Shown here one piece after another: positions 35,613 to 44,049 of a stretch of DNA of 64,000 nucleotides. Within the stretch, counting starts at the first letter, position 1; every line of letters starts with the position of its first letter. The notes below the pieces were generated by a model. It was not told the DNA's origin. It did no database searches and worked only from the letters and a program-made list of their open reading frames with translations. The position numbers were made by a program, and so were the translations under genes. Origin of the DNA: Rhodoferax sp. AJA081-3 (lineage in GTDB: Bacteria; Pseudomonadota; Gammaproteobacteria; Burkholderiales; Burkholderiaceae_C); NCBI RefSeq assembly GCF_017798165.1, contig NZ_CP059068.1, positions 2,108,001-2,172,000 on the forward strand, written 5' to 3'.

Positions 35613-35625
35613 CAATCCCCAGCCA

Positions 35626-36225
35626 TCACACCGGCCACACCACCCCGTGGTTGTTGAGGATGGCGTCCAGCGGCACGTCGTGCGGCTCGGGCTCGAAGTC
35701 CTCCACAAAACCGACCCCAAAACCCAGCCCCACCGTAAAGGGCTTGGGCTGCAGCGCCGCCATCATGCGGTCGTAGAAGCCCCCGCCGTACCCCAGCCGG
35801 TAACCGCCCGGCCCATACCCCACACAGGGTGCAAACAGCAGCGTGGGGGTGATGACCTCGGTATCTTTGGGTTTGGGGATGCCGTAGGCATCTTCTTCCA
35901 TGGGGCAGCCCGGGTACCAGGCGTGGAAGGTCATGGTCTTGTGTTCCTTGTTGACCACGGGCAGGCCGATGCGGCGCAGCTGGGGCTGGTCCAGTAGCTC
36001 GCCGTCTTCCTTCCAGCGGTGCAAGGCCGGTAGCGGATCAAACTCGCCCTTGATGGGCCAGTAGGCGCCGATGATGGTGTCGGGCCGGCCCACCAGCCAG
36101 ATGCGCATGACCTGCTGCAACAGGTCGGCCTGCTCCAGCCGGTCGGGCAGGTTCAGGCGCAGTTCAAGCAGGTGTTTGCGCAGGGCTTTCTTGGCCGCTG
36201 CTTTTGAATCTTCTGAGTTGTCCAT
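35626..36225 (-). CDS. 5-formyltetrahydrofolate cyclo-ligase
   Basis: 199 residues. KKALRKHLLELRLNL is the substrate/ATP region, and YGPGGYRLGYGGGFYDRMM is the conserved ATP-binding loop. It converts 5-formyl-THF to 5,10-methenyl-THF using ATP. The ATG at 36225 was chosen over the GTG at 36234. The divergent slt gene starts nine bp away at 36235. Confidence 0.92.
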   Translation of the reverse strand: MDNSEDSKAAAKKALRKHLLELRLNLPDRLEQADLLQQVMRIWLVGRPDTIIGAYWPIKGEFDPLPALHRWKEDGELLDQPQLRRIGLPVVNKEHKTMTFHAWYPGCPMEEDAYGIPKPKDTEVITPTLLFAPCVGYGPGGYRLGYGGGFYDRMMAALQPKPFTVGLGFGVGFVEDFEPEPHDVPLDAILNNHGVVWPV

Positions 36226-36234
36226 AATCTCCAC
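36223..36234 (+). promoter_or_regulatory. Extended -10 suggesting a leaderless slt transcript
   Basis: CATAAT (36223-36228) sits six bases before the slt ATG, with no Shine-Dalgarno sequence between. The same layout, CATAAT then six bases then ATG, occurs at 1854-1866. Confidence 0.4.
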
Positions 36235-38235
36235 ATGCAGTTTTCAGCCATTCTGACATCGATAGCCCTTCTGGGTGCTACCACGGTGTCCACCTTCGCC
36301 CCAGCATACGCCCAGAACCGTGACATCTCGCGCGCCGATAGCACCTTGATGGACATGGCCCAATCCTACAAAAGCCGGGACCGCAAGCGCCTGATCGCCC
36401 TGCTGCCCCAGGTGCGCGGCCATGTGCTGGAGCCCTGGGCCGCCTATTGGGACCTCTCGGCCCGGCTCGACGAGGCCGGCCCTACCGAGATACAGGAATT
36501 CTTCAGCCGTTTCAGCGGCAGCTACCAGGAAGACCGCCTGCGCGCCGAGCTGTTGCTGCACTATGGCCGCAACCGCGACTGGGTGGCCTTCAACCGCGAA
36601 TACCCCTTGTACCGCATGAACGACGACAAGTCGGTGCGCTGTTACGCCCTGCTGGCCGAACACCTGAGCAGTGGTGTGGACAACACGGCCCAGGTCAAAG
36701 ACGCCTGGCTAGGCCTCAAAGAGGCCGACGATGGCTGCGCCAGCGCCGCCGAACAGTTGCTCAAGGACCACACAACAACTGCGGCCATGGTCTGGCAGCG
36801 CGCGCGTTTGGGCATGGAAAACGATCGCCTGCGGGTGGTCACCCAGGCCGTGGGCATCGTCAGCCCTGGTTCGCTCTCCAAACTCAATGCCATCTACACC
36901 AACCCCGGCAAGTACCTCAACGACAAACTCACCGCCTTCCAGCCCAAGACACGCGAACTCGTGTCGCTGGCCCTGATACGCCTGGCCACGCAAGACCCTG
37001 AAGAAGCCGCCGCCGAGATCAACAAGCTGCGCTGGAAGACGCAGCTCACCGACGAAGAGCGCAGTTGGGTCTGGGGTGTCATTGGCAAACGCGCTGCGCA
37101 ACGGCTGTCCAACGGTGCAGCCGACTACTTTGCCAATGGCAACGCCGCCGCCATGCACGAAGACCACCTGGCCTGGCAGGTGCGCGCTGCACTGCGCCTG
37201 GGCCGCTGGCAACAGGTGTTGAACGCCATCACCGCCATGCCCGAGGCCCAGCGCAACGACCCGACCTGGGTCTACTGGCGTGCCCGCGCCCTGCTGCAGC
37301 AAACGCAAACAGAGGGCGCCCGCGGCCAGGCACAACAACTGTTTGAAAGCATTGCCAGCTCACGCGGTTTCTACGAACAACTGGCGCAGGAAGAGCTGGG
37401 CCAACGCATCAGCACACCCACGAAACCCGCACCGCTGACGGCCGAAGAAAAAGAAGCCGCCCGCCTGAACCCGGGCCTGAACCGCGCGCTGTATGCCATC
37501 AACATGGGCCTGCGCGCCGAGGGTGTGCGCGAGTGGAACTACAGCACCAACCTGCATGTACGCGGCGGCATGGATGACCGCGCCCTGCTGGCTGCGGCCG
37601 ACATGGCCTGCCGTTTCGAGGTGTGGGACCGTTGCATCAACACCAGCGAACGCACGCGCCAGACCATAGACGCCGAACAACGCTTCCCCATGCCTTTCAA
37701 GGCCGCCGTGGTGGCGCGGTCCAGCCAGATTGGCCTGGACCCCGCCTACGTGTACGGCCTGATCCGCCAAGAAAGCCGCTTCATCATGGACGCCAAGTCC
37801 CACGTGGGCGCCTCGGGCCTGATGCAGGTCATGCCCGCCACCGCCAAATGGACCGCCAAGAAGATCGGCCTGACCAACTTCCAGCCCCACCAGATCAACG
37901 ACCGCGACACCAACATCGCCATCGGCACCGGTTACCTGAAACTGGTGCTGGACAGCTTTGACGGCTCCATGCCCCTGGCCGCCGCCGCCTACAACGCCGG
38001 CCCGGGCCGCCCCCGCAGCTGGCGCGGACAGACCGGCGCCCCGGTGATGGACGCCGCCATCTGGGCCGAAAACGTGCCCTTCAACGAAACCCGCGACTAC
38101 GTCAAAAAGGTGCTGGCCAACACCACCAACTACGCCGCGCTAATCACCGGACAACCCCAGTCACTGAAGGCACGCCTCGGCAGAATAGGCCCCAAGGACG
38201 CCAACACGGTAGACACCGGCCTGGACCTTCCCTAA
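36235..38235 (+). CDS. slt: Soluble lytic murein transglycosylase
   Basis: 666 residues. A signal peptide ends near AYAQN. A long alpha-superhelical U-domain (about 30-470) is followed by the catalytic lysozyme-like domain with the acid Glu in LIRQESRFIMDAKSHVG, then SGLMQVMPATAKW and AAAYNAGPGRPRSW. It cleaves the MurNAc-GlcNAc bond to 1,6-anhydro products in the periplasm. The divergent start spacing (9 bp) and CATAAT just before the ATG suggest leaderless translation. Confidence 0.95.
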   Translation: MQFSAILTSIALLGATTVSTFAPAYAQNRDISRADSTLMDMAQSYKSRDRKRLIALLPQVRGHVLEPWAAYWDLSARLDEAGPTEIQEFFSRFSGSYQEDRLRAELLLHYGRNRDWVAFNREYPLYRMNDDKSVRCYALLAEHLSSGVDNTAQVKDAWLGLKEADDGCASAAEQLLKDHTTTAAMVWQRARLGMENDRLRVVTQAVGIVSPGSLSKLNAIYTNPGKYLNDKLTAFQPKTRELVSLALIRLATQDPEEAAAEINKLRWKTQLTDEERSWVWGVIGKRAAQRLSNGAADYFANGNAAAMHEDHLAWQVRAALRLGRWQQVLNAITAMPEAQRNDPTWVYWRARALLQQTQTEGARGQAQQLFESIASSRGFYEQLAQEELGQRISTPTKPAPLTAEEKEAARLNPGLNRALYAINMGLRAEGVREWNYSTNLHVRGGMDDRALLAAADMACRFEVWDRCINTSERTRQTIDAEQRFPMPFKAAVVARSSQIGLDPAYVYGLIRQESRFIMDAKSHVGASGLMQVMPATAKWTAKKIGLTNFQPHQINDRDTNIAIGTGYLKLVLDSFDGSMPLAAAAYNAGPGRPRSWRGQTGAPVMDAAIWAENVPFNETRDYVKKVLANTTNYAALITGQPQSLKARLGRIGPKDANTVDTGLDLP

Positions 38236-38253
38236 ACCTCATCCGTACTCCCC

Positions 38254-38940
38254 ATGCTGAAACTCTTTATTGGCAACAAAAACTACTCCTCCTGGTCCAT
38301 GCGCCCCTGGGTGCTGCTGACCCAGGTCGGCATCCCGTTTGAAGAAGTCATGGTGCGTTTTGACTCGTTTGATGCCGGCTCCACGTTCAAACAACAGCTG
38401 CAGGGCGCGACCCCCACCGGCAAGGTGCCGTTGCTGCAGGACGGCGACCTGGCCGTGTGGGACACACTGGCCATAGCCGAATATGTGGCTGAGCAATACC
38501 CAGACAAACAACTCTGGCCAGCCGACAAGGCAGCCCGTGCCCGCGCGCGCAGCATCTGCGCCGAGATGCACAGCGGCTTCACCGCGCTGCGCGGCAACTG
38601 CCCCATGAACATTGAGGCCGAACTGGCGAACACCGGTGCGCTGATCTGGCGCGACAAAGCCGCCGTACGTGCCGATGTGCAGCGCCTGGTGGCCATGTGG
38701 ACCGAACTGCTGACCCAACACGGCGGCCCCATGTTGTTTGGCAGCCGCTTCACCATTGCCGACGCCTACTTCGCCCCGGTGTGTATGCGGCTCAAGACCT
38801 ATGCACTGCCGGTGCCCGCTGCCATCACCGCCTATGTGGACCGTGTCTGCGCCCTGCCCGGCGTGCAAGCCTGGATCACACAAGCATTGGCCGAAAAGGA
38901 CTTTCTGGACTTCGAAGAGCCGTACAGGCTCAAGGCCTGA
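38254..38940 (+). CDS. Glutathione S-transferase family protein
   Basis: 228 residues. The N-terminal thioredoxin-like domain starts LFIGNKNYSSWSMRPWVLL, with the catalytic Ser of the GstA/YfcF-like type, and GATPTGKVPLLQDGD and DTLAIAEYVAEQYP carry the glutathione-binding loop. A helical C-terminal domain follows. The substrate is unknown. It lies 18 bp after slt and 7 bp before cca, in one direction. Confidence 0.9.
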   Translation: MLKLFIGNKNYSSWSMRPWVLLTQVGIPFEEVMVRFDSFDAGSTFKQQLQGATPTGKVPLLQDGDLAVWDTLAIAEYVAEQYPDKQLWPADKAARARARSICAEMHSGFTALRGNCPMNIEAELANTGALIWRDKAAVRADVQRLVAMWTELLTQHGGPMLFGSRFTIADAYFAPVCMRLKTYALPVPAAITAYVDRVCALPGVQAWITQALAEKDFLDFEEPYRLKA

Positions 38941-38947
38941 GCGCGGT

Positions 38948-40126
38948 ATGAAAACCTACCTGGTCGGTGGCGCGGTACGCGACGCACTGATGGGCCTGCC
39001 CGTTCAGGACCGCGACTGGGTGGTGGTGGGCGCCACGCCGCAGATGTTGCTGGACCAGGGTTACCTGCAGGTGGGCCAGGACTTTCCGGTGTTTCTGCAC
39101 CCACAGACCAAGGAAGAGTACGCACTGGCCCGCACCGAGCGCAACACCGCCCCCGGCTACCGCGGCTTTGCGGTCTACGCCGCGCCCGATGTGACGCTGG
39201 AAGAGGATCTGGCGCGGCGCGACCTCACTATCAATTCAATAGCTATACCCTCAGAATTGGCGGGGGCTACAGGCCAATTTTCCATAAATGATTCCGTGGT
39301 GGACCCCTATGGCGGGCGCCAGGACATAACCCACAAGGTCCTGCGCCATGTGACCCCCGCCTTCCGCGAGGACCCGGTGCGCATCCTGCGCCTGGCACGT
39401 TTTGCGGCCCGCTTCACCGACTTCACCGTGGCGCCCGAAACCCAAGCCCTGCTGCGCGACATGGTGGACAGCGGTGACGTGGACCACCTGGTAGCCGAGC
39501 GGGTGTGGCAGGAGTTGTCCCGCGGGTTGATGGAGAGCAAACCCTCGCGCATGTTTGCTGTGCTGCGCAACTGCGGCGCGCTGACCCGCCTGCTGCCGGA
39601 AGTAGACACCGGTGAGACGGTCATGTGTGTGGTCGACCTGGCGGCCCGGCAACAGGCGCCGCTGGCCGTGCGTTTTGCCTGCCTGGTGCATGGCCTGGGT
39701 TCCGCGCCCGCCAGCTTGCAGATGCTCAAGGCCATGTGCCAGCGCCTGCGGGTACCGGTGGAGTGCAAGGAACTAGCCGAGGTGGTGGCACGGGAGCACG
39801 GCGCCATCCACGCCAGCACAACCCTGGACGCCGGTGGCCTCGTGGCCCTGCTGGAACGCTGCGACGCCTTTCGCAAACCTGGGCGCATGGCAGAGATTCT
39901 GCTGGCCTGCAGCTGCATCACACGCGGCCAGCCGGGCCAGCAGGATGCGCCCTATCCGCAAGCGCCCCGCCTGGCTGCGGCCCTGCAGTGTGCACAATCG
40001 GTTGCTACTGATTTAGTAGCTACTGAAGCCCAAGCGGCAGGGGCTACAGGCCAAAAGATTGGTGAATGGATTCAGCGTGCGCGTATCGACGCAGTAGCCA
40101 ACGGCCTCCAGGAGGCTGGGCGGTAG
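38948..40126 (+). CDS. cca: CCA-adding tRNA nucleotidyltransferase
   Basis: 392 residues. The start MKTYLVGGAVRDALMGLPVQDRDWVV has the catalytic D-x-D-type site, RRDLTINSIA and DPYGGRQDITHKVLRHV follow, then the nucleotide-recognition motif EDPVRILRLARFAARF. It repairs or adds the 3'-CCA of tRNAs. The C-terminal HD phosphohydrolase domain of the E. coli type is not obvious, so it is the shorter form. Two copies of the 54-bp element are inside the gene: one makes IPSELAGATGQFSIN between LTINSIA and DSVVDPYGG, the other makes VATDLVATEAQAAGATGQK near the C-terminus. The stop lies inside the left arm of a 26-bp hairpin. Confidence 0.96.
   Translation: MKTYLVGGAVRDALMGLPVQDRDWVVVGATPQMLLDQGYLQVGQDFPVFLHPQTKEEYALARTERNTAPGYRGFAVYAAPDVTLEEDLARRDLTINSIAIPSELAGATGQFSINDSVVDPYGGRQDITHKVLRHVTPAFREDPVRILRLARFAARFTDFTVAPETQALLRDMVDSGDVDHLVAERVWQELSRGLMESKPSRMFAVLRNCGALTRLLPEVDTGETVMCVVDLAARQQAPLAVRFACLVHGLGSAPASLQMLKAMCQRLRVPVECKELAEVVAREHGAIHASTTLDAGGLVALLERCDAFRKPGRMAEILLACSCITRGQPGQQDAPYPQAPRLAAALQCAQSVATDLVATEAQAAGATGQKIGEWIQRARIDAVANGLQEAGR
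39227..39280 (+). repeat. 54-bp element, copy 5 (inside cca, sense)
   Basis: The left module is ACTATCAATTCAATAGC (39227-39243). The box GGGGGCTACAGGCCAATTTT has GGGCTA at 39264, 37 nt from the start. The left part codes for the native TINSIA motif, so here the element overlaps conserved sequence; the rest codes for extra residues ending GATGQF. Confidence 0.85.
40004..40057 (+). repeat. 54-bp element, copy 6 (inside cca, sense)
   Basis: The left module GCTACTGATTTAGTAGC (40004-40020) is a perfect dyad at its ends. The box GGGGCTACAGGCCAAAA has GGGCTA at 40041, 37 nt from the start. It codes for ATDLVATEAQAAGATGQK. Confidence 0.88.
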
Positions 40127-40205
40127 AGCGTTTTGCGCAGGTAAAAGGAGGAGCCCGCAAAGCGGGCGGGGGACACGGAGCAAAACGCTCTGCCGCCCAG
40201 CCTCC
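40111..40205 (+). repeat. Long hairpin with GGAGGAG core, copy 1 (cca 3' end)
   Basis: The arms are 40111-40136 and 40180-40205: 26 paired positions, with a single G-U wobble if read as + strand RNA. The left arm includes the cca stop codon. The 43-nt loop carries GGTAAAAGGAGGAGCCCG, an inner hairpin GCCCGC-AAA-GCGGGC and GGGGGACAC. A second copy with the same core but different arms lies at 46217-46308. Both sit between convergent genes. Confidence 0.85.
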
Positions 40206-40218
40206 GGGTCAGCACACA

Positions 40219-40659
40219 CTATGCAGGCAGGTGCGCACGCGTCCAGCGCACGATATCTGCCGCGCCCATGGCGCCAGCTTGCCGCGCCACTTCCCGCCCG
40301 CCGACAAACAGCGCCAGCGTGGGAATGCTGCGAATATTGAAACGCGCACCCAGGTTCTGCACCGCCTCGGTATCCACCTTGGCCACTCGCACAAAGGGCT
40401 CCAGCTGCGCGGCCGCCTGCTCATAGGCGGGTGCCATCTGGCGGCAGGGGCCACACCAGGGCGCCCAGAAGTCCACCAGCACGGGGATCTGGTTGCGCGC
40501 AATGTGGCGGTCAAACGCGGCCTCATCCAGCGCCGTGGAATGCGCCACAAACAGCGGCTTGTGGCAGCTGCCGCAGTCAGGCGCATTCGTCTGATCCGCG
40601 GTCTTTACGCGGTTGGTGGTGTGGCAGTGCGGGCACACGATATGTAGCGCTTCGGTCAT
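40219..40659 (-). CDS. trxC: Thioredoxin 2 type (zinc-finger thioredoxin)
   Basis: 146 residues. An N-terminal zinc ribbon (CPHC at residues 9-12 and CGSC near 29-32) is followed by a thioredoxin domain with WAPWCGPCRQMAP. This is the TrxC layout: a cytoplasmic disulfide reductase often linked to oxidative stress. It converges on cca across the hairpin at 40111-40205. Confidence 0.95.
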   Translation of the reverse strand: MTEALHIVCPHCHTTNRVKTADQTNAPDCGSCHKPLFVAHSTALDEAAFDRHIARNQIPVLVDFWAPWCGPCRQMAPAYEQAAAQLEPFVRVAKVDTEAVQNLGARFNIRSIPTLALFVGGREVARQAGAMGAADIVRWTRAHLPA

Positions 40660-40779
40660 GGTGGGTGGTAACTCCTTACCCTACCGACATGGACGCACAG
40701 CCGTCAAATACAAGACCAGTAATCGCATACCTGCGATGTTTTTGAGCAGGGTGCTGCCGATAATGCAACTCAATGGCGA

Positions 40780-40808
40780 TAGAATATAGTGCAACTTGGT
40801 TGCGTTAT
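40780..40808 (+). promoter_or_regulatory. Promoter and dyad upstream of the Fur-family gene
   Basis: TAGAAT (40780-40785) is a likely -10 box. The dyad GCAAC-TTG-GTTGC (40791-40803) lies just downstream, where a bound repressor would block transcription. A related half, ATAATGCAAC, lies at 40760-40769 and mirrors GTTGCGTTAT at 40799-40808. It is a candidate Zur/Fur-type autoregulatory operator. Confidence 0.45.
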
Positions 40809-40830
40809 ATCCCGCCCCGCTCACCCCACC

Positions 40831-41367
40831 ATGGCCTCCAAAACTGCGCCCAAGCCACCTGCTGACCCCATCGACGTATTGCTGTCCGCCCACGGATTGC
40901 GGCGCACCGAGGTCGCCCGCCGGGTGCTGGGCTGGTTGCTGGCCCACCCGGACACCAGTTACACCCACGCACAGTTGCAGGCAGCACTGGCCGATGACCA
41001 AACGGCGGCGCTGGACCGTGTCACCCTGTACCGGCTGATTGACCGGCTCACCCAGGTGGGCTTGCTGCTGTGCCGGGTGGACAACCAGCGGGTGCGCCGC
41101 TACCAGGCCATGCCGGCCAGCGTGCACGCCATTCCCCACTTTGAATGCCAGAGCTGCCACCGCGACAGCCCCTTGAGCGGCGCCCTCAAGGCCAATGCCG
41201 ACGATCTGGAGCGCGCAGCGCAAACCGCACTGGACGCCTTGCAGGCGCTGGGTTACCAAGGCCTGCATATCGATTTGGCCGTGCACGGCGTGTGTGCTGA
41301 CTGCGCCAGCACCAGCACCCATGCCCCTAGCGCCCCTAACCCGGCGGCACCGGGCGCTGCCGCATGA
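40831..41367 (+). CDS. Fur-family regulator, probably Zur-like
   Basis: 178 residues. The winged helix covers about residues 20-85 (RVTLYRLIDRLTQVGLLLC). The metal-binding part has HFECQSCHRD with its CxxC and VCADC near the C-terminus, giving two CxxC pairs for structural zinc. The stop overlaps the ATPase start (ATGA), so the regulator is coupled to the transporter genes. The downstream ZnuD-like receptor and His/Cys-rich small protein point to zinc; iron or manganese are less likely. The ATG at 40831 was chosen for its fit to family length. Confidence 0.82.
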   Translation: MASKTAPKPPADPIDVLLSAHGLRRTEVARRVLGWLLAHPDTSYTHAQLQAALADDQTAALDRVTLYRLIDRLTQVGLLLCRVDNQRVRRYQAMPASVHAIPHFECQSCHRDSPLSGALKANADDLERAAQTALDALQALGYQGLHIDLAVHGVCADCASTSTHAPSAPNPAAPGAAA

Positions 41368-42032
41368 TTTGCACCCGGTCGCTGCGCTTCGCCTACCCGG
41401 GCGGTGTCACGCTGGTATTTCCCGACGTGGACGTGGCCCAAGGTGAGGTGTTGTTGCTCAGCGGCCCATCGGGTTGCGGTAAATCAACCTGGCTGGCCTT
41501 GGTAGCAGCCCTGGTACGGCCCACAGCAGGCGATCTCACGGTGGCGGGGCAGACACTAGGCGCTATTAAATCCGTAGCGGCAGATGCATGGCGGGCGAGG
41601 GCTATAGGCCTTTTACCCCAAAGGCTTCATTTGAGCGCCGCACTCAGCGTCTACCAGAACCTGGCCATCGCGCAATGGGCTGCGGGCCAGCCGGAGGACG
41701 CAGCGCGTATCCACGCCGCCTTGCAGGCGCTGGGCGTACAAGACCTGGCCCAACGCAAGCCGGGCCAACTGTCTGGTGGCCAGGCCCAGCGCGTGGCACT
41801 GGCGCGCGCCGTGCTGCTGCAACCCCGGGTCATTTTGGCGGACGAGCCCACGGCCAGCCTGGACGACGCCGCAGCAGCAGATGCCGTGGGCCTGCTGCTG
41901 GCAACGGCCAAGGCCCAAGGCGCCACCCTGGTGATAGCCACCCACGATGCACGCGTGGCACGGCTGATTCCATCGGATGCCAATGGTCAAATCGGCTTCC
42001 AGCCCCTGAATTTACTGGGTAGTACGCTATGA
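41364..42032 (+). CDS. ABC transporter ATPase (LolD/MacB-like)
   Basis: 222 residues. Walker A is GPSGCGKST, the signature is LSGGQAQRVALARA and Walker B is VILADEPTASLDD. It pairs with the FtsX-like permease through an ATGA overlap at 42029. A copy of the 54-bp element covers AIKSVAADAWRARAIGLLP just before the Q-loop PQR; part of this (RARAIGLLPQ) fits native ABC sequence, so the insertion boundaries are unclear. Such two-gene systems move lipoproteins or act as mechanotransducers rather than importing ions directly. Confidence 0.9.
   Translation: MICTRSLRFAYPGGVTLVFPDVDVAQGEVLLLSGPSGCGKSTWLALVAALVRPTAGDLTVAGQTLGAIKSVAADAWRARAIGLLPQRLHLSAALSVYQNLAIAQWAAGQPEDAARIHAALQALGVQDLAQRKPGQLSGGQAQRVALARAVLLQPRVILADEPTASLDDAAAADAVGLLLATAKAQGATLVIATHDARVARLIPSDANGQIGFQPLNLLGSTL
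41563..41616 (+). repeat. 54-bp element, copy 7 (inside the ABC ATPase gene, sense)
   Basis: The left module GCTATTAAATCCGTAGC occupies 41563-41579; GGGCTATAGGCCTTTT starts at 41600, 37 nt from the start. The right box also codes for native-looking ABC residues, so this copy is less certain. Confidence 0.65.
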
Positions 42033-43231
42033 AAACAATAGCGTTTGCCTGGCGCTACCTGTGGGCTCGGCCCCTGGGTGCCGCGCTCAATGTGCTGTTG
42101 CTGGGCCTGGGTTTGGCGTCCATCACGTTTTTGCTGCTGGTGGGCCACCAGCTCAACCAGGCGTTTGCGCGCGACCTGGCCGGCATTGACGTGGTGGTGG
42201 GCGCCAAGGGCAGCCCCATGCAGCTGATTTTGAGCGGTGTGTTGCATGTCGACGTGCCGCCCGGCAATGTGCCGCTGCAAGCGGTGCAGGCGCTGGCCAA
42301 AAACCCGCTGGTGGCCCAACTCATCCCCATCAGCCTGGGCGACAGTTTCCAGGGTTTTCGTATTGTGGGCAGCTCACATGACTACCCCGCGCTGTATGCC
42401 GCCACGCTGGCGCAAGGCCGCCTATGGGATGCGCCCATGCAAGTGGTGCTGGGTGCCACCGCGGCCGCCAAGCTGGGTGCAGGCCTGGGCCAAAGCTTTA
42501 AGGGCAGCCACGGACTGGGCGGCGGGGGCCACGTCCACGGCGACAGTGCCTACACCGTGGTGGGCATTCTGGCGCCCAGTGGCAGCGTGCTGGACCGGCT
42601 GATACTGACCGACACCGCCTCGGTGTGGCAAACACACGAAGACTCCACCGCGCTGGACGCAGAAGACCGCCGGGTGATGGAAGAAGAACGCGAAGTAACC
42701 ATGGCCCTGGTGCGCTACACCACGCCGCTGGCCGCCGTCAGTTTTCCCCGGTTTGTGAACACCCGCACCGAGATGCAGGCGGCTGCGCCCGCCGTGGAGA
42801 TAACCCGCATGCTGAGCCTGCTGGGCCTGGGCACCGACGTGTTGCGCGCCTTTGCCGGCGTGCTGTTGCTGACGGCAGGCCTGAGTGTGTTTATTGCGCT
42901 GTGGAGCGCGGTGCGCGAGCGCCGGGGCGACCTGGCACTGCTGCGCATGCTGGGCGCACCGCCGTCCAAGGTGGCGGCACTGCTGCTGTGTGAGGCGCTG
43001 TGGCTGGGCCTGTTGGCCAGCGTACTGGGCATGTTGCTGGGCCAGGGCTTTGCGGCCGCGCTGGGCTGGTTCTTGCAACTCGACAACAGCCTGCTGATTG
43101 GCGGCATGGTCTGGCCACCGGCACTGGCTGTAGTGCCGGTGCTGGCCCTGGCCGTATCCCTGGGCGCCGCACTGTTGCCGGCGCTGGGCGCCTACCGGAC
43201 CAGCGTGCTGGAACTATTACAAGGCCGGTAG
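42029..43231 (+). CDS. FtsX-like ABC permease
   Basis: 400 residues. One N-terminal membrane helix (LNVLLLGLGLASITFLLLVG), a large periplasmic domain (about 45-270) and three C-terminal helices give the MacB/FtsX layout. The periplasmic domain contains a Gly/His loop (GGGGHVHGDSAYTVVG) that could bind metal. It is coupled by a 4-bp overlap to the ATPase upstream. The partner substrate could be a lipoprotein; the locus suggests a link to zinc. Confidence 0.88.
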   Translation: MKTIAFAWRYLWARPLGAALNVLLLGLGLASITFLLLVGHQLNQAFARDLAGIDVVVGAKGSPMQLILSGVLHVDVPPGNVPLQAVQALAKNPLVAQLIPISLGDSFQGFRIVGSSHDYPALYAATLAQGRLWDAPMQVVLGATAAAKLGAGLGQSFKGSHGLGGGGHVHGDSAYTVVGILAPSGSVLDRLILTDTASVWQTHEDSTALDAEDRRVMEEEREVTMALVRYTTPLAAVSFPRFVNTRTEMQAAAPAVEITRMLSLLGLGTDVLRAFAGVLLLTAGLSVFIALWSAVRERRGDLALLRMLGAPPSKVAALLLCEALWLGLLASVLGMLLGQGFAAALGWFLQLDNSLLIGGMVWPPALAVVPVLALAVSLGAALLPALGAYRTSVLELLQGR

Positions 43232-43262
43232 CCCTACCACACCCTCAATCCAAGGAACCCAT

Positions 43263-43511
43263 ATGAAAAAAGCACTTCTAGCCCTCGTCGCCATTATCGC
43301 TAGCGCTACCATTTGCATAGCATCCCCCGCCCACGACGACAAAGCAGCCAAAGAAGACATCGCCCGCCACCGCGCCATCGCCGCCGCCCACGAAGCGGCC
43401 GCCAAATGCCTGGAGGCTGGCAAGAAAGAAGAGGTCTGCCACAAGGAACTATTGGCGGCCTGCAAGGGGATTGCCATCGGCAAGTATTGCGGCATGAAAC
43501 ACACACACTGA
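43263..43511 (+). CDS. Small periplasmic Cys/His protein
   Basis: 82 residues. A signal peptide (MKKALLALVAIIASATICIA) is followed by an acidic and basic helical part and a C-terminal Cys cluster, C-x9-C-x7-C-x8-C, ending GMKHTH. Four Cys plus several His in so short a mature protein suggest metal binding or a disulfide hairpin. It lies 31 bp after the permease gene. No family was recognised. Confidence 0.7.
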   Translation: MKKALLALVAIIASATICIASPAHDDKAAKEDIARHRAIAAAHEAAAKCLEAGKKEEVCHKELLAACKGIAIGKYCGMKHTH

Positions 43512-43558
43512 GGGCGAGACGTTAAAGACCGCACGGTACAACGCGTACCCGCCTGAAC

Positions 43559-43966
43559 ATGTCCCGCACCGCCACCACCATCGTTCCACAGAAGCGTTTG
43601 CGCCTGCGCGGCGCCGCTGTGGCCGCGCTGCTGGCACTTGCGCTGGTCTGTGCGCAAAGCCTGGGGTTATGGCACCGCCTGGTGCACCCGGGGCCGAGCC
43701 AACTGGCGGGTCTGAATGCGGCGCAGGCAACCGGGACCGACACGGCACCCGCGCACGGCCTGTTGGCCCATCTCTTCTCCCAACACGCAGGCGAACCCGA
43801 CTGCCAGTTTTTTGACCACGCCAGCCTTGGCGATGCCATGGGTGCAGCAAGCACAGCCGCCGTGGCCCTGGTTTTGGTGCCGCTGTTATTGGCGGCAGGC
43901 CGCGGGGGTTTCACCGCCCGTTGGCATGCGCTGTTCCAGGCGCGTGCGCCCCCTTCCGTCCGCTGA
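43559..43966 (+). CDS. Small membrane protein with His residues (DUF2946-like)
   Basis: 135 residues. One N-terminal hydrophobic helix (GAAVAALLALALVCAQSLG) leads to LWHRLVH. A Cys/His segment follows (EPDCQFFDHASLGDA), and a second helix lies near 98-115. The pattern of a short membrane protein with HRxxH and C-x-F-F-D-H beside metal TonB receptors resembles DUF2946. It lies between the small Cys/His gene and the ZnuD-like receptor and probably assists metal handling. The role is inference. Confidence 0.6.
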   Translation: MSRTATTIVPQKRLRLRGAAVAALLALALVCAQSLGLWHRLVHPGPSQLAGLNAAQATGTDTAPAHGLLAHLFSQHAGEPDCQFFDHASLGDAMGAASTAAVALVLVPLLLAAGRGGFTARWHALFQARAPPSVR

Positions 43967-44049
43967 ATCCCTTTTGCCTTTTTAGTCTCCCGCTGCCGTA
44001 GTGGCCCGCGGGAGCGTGTGCATTTTTTTTCAGATTCAACGGACTCCCC

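Noticed and set aside
34278..35720. Long open frame on the minus strand opposite the DUF6279-like and TfoX genes
   Set aside because: It crosses two supported genes and has the Gly/His/Val-rich composition of a shadow frame.
43300..43320. GCTACCATTTGCATAGC in the signal peptide of the 82-residue protein
   Set aside because: It matches the left module of the 54-bp element, but no GGGCTA box lies at the 37-nt position. It could be a decayed half copy but is too short to claim.
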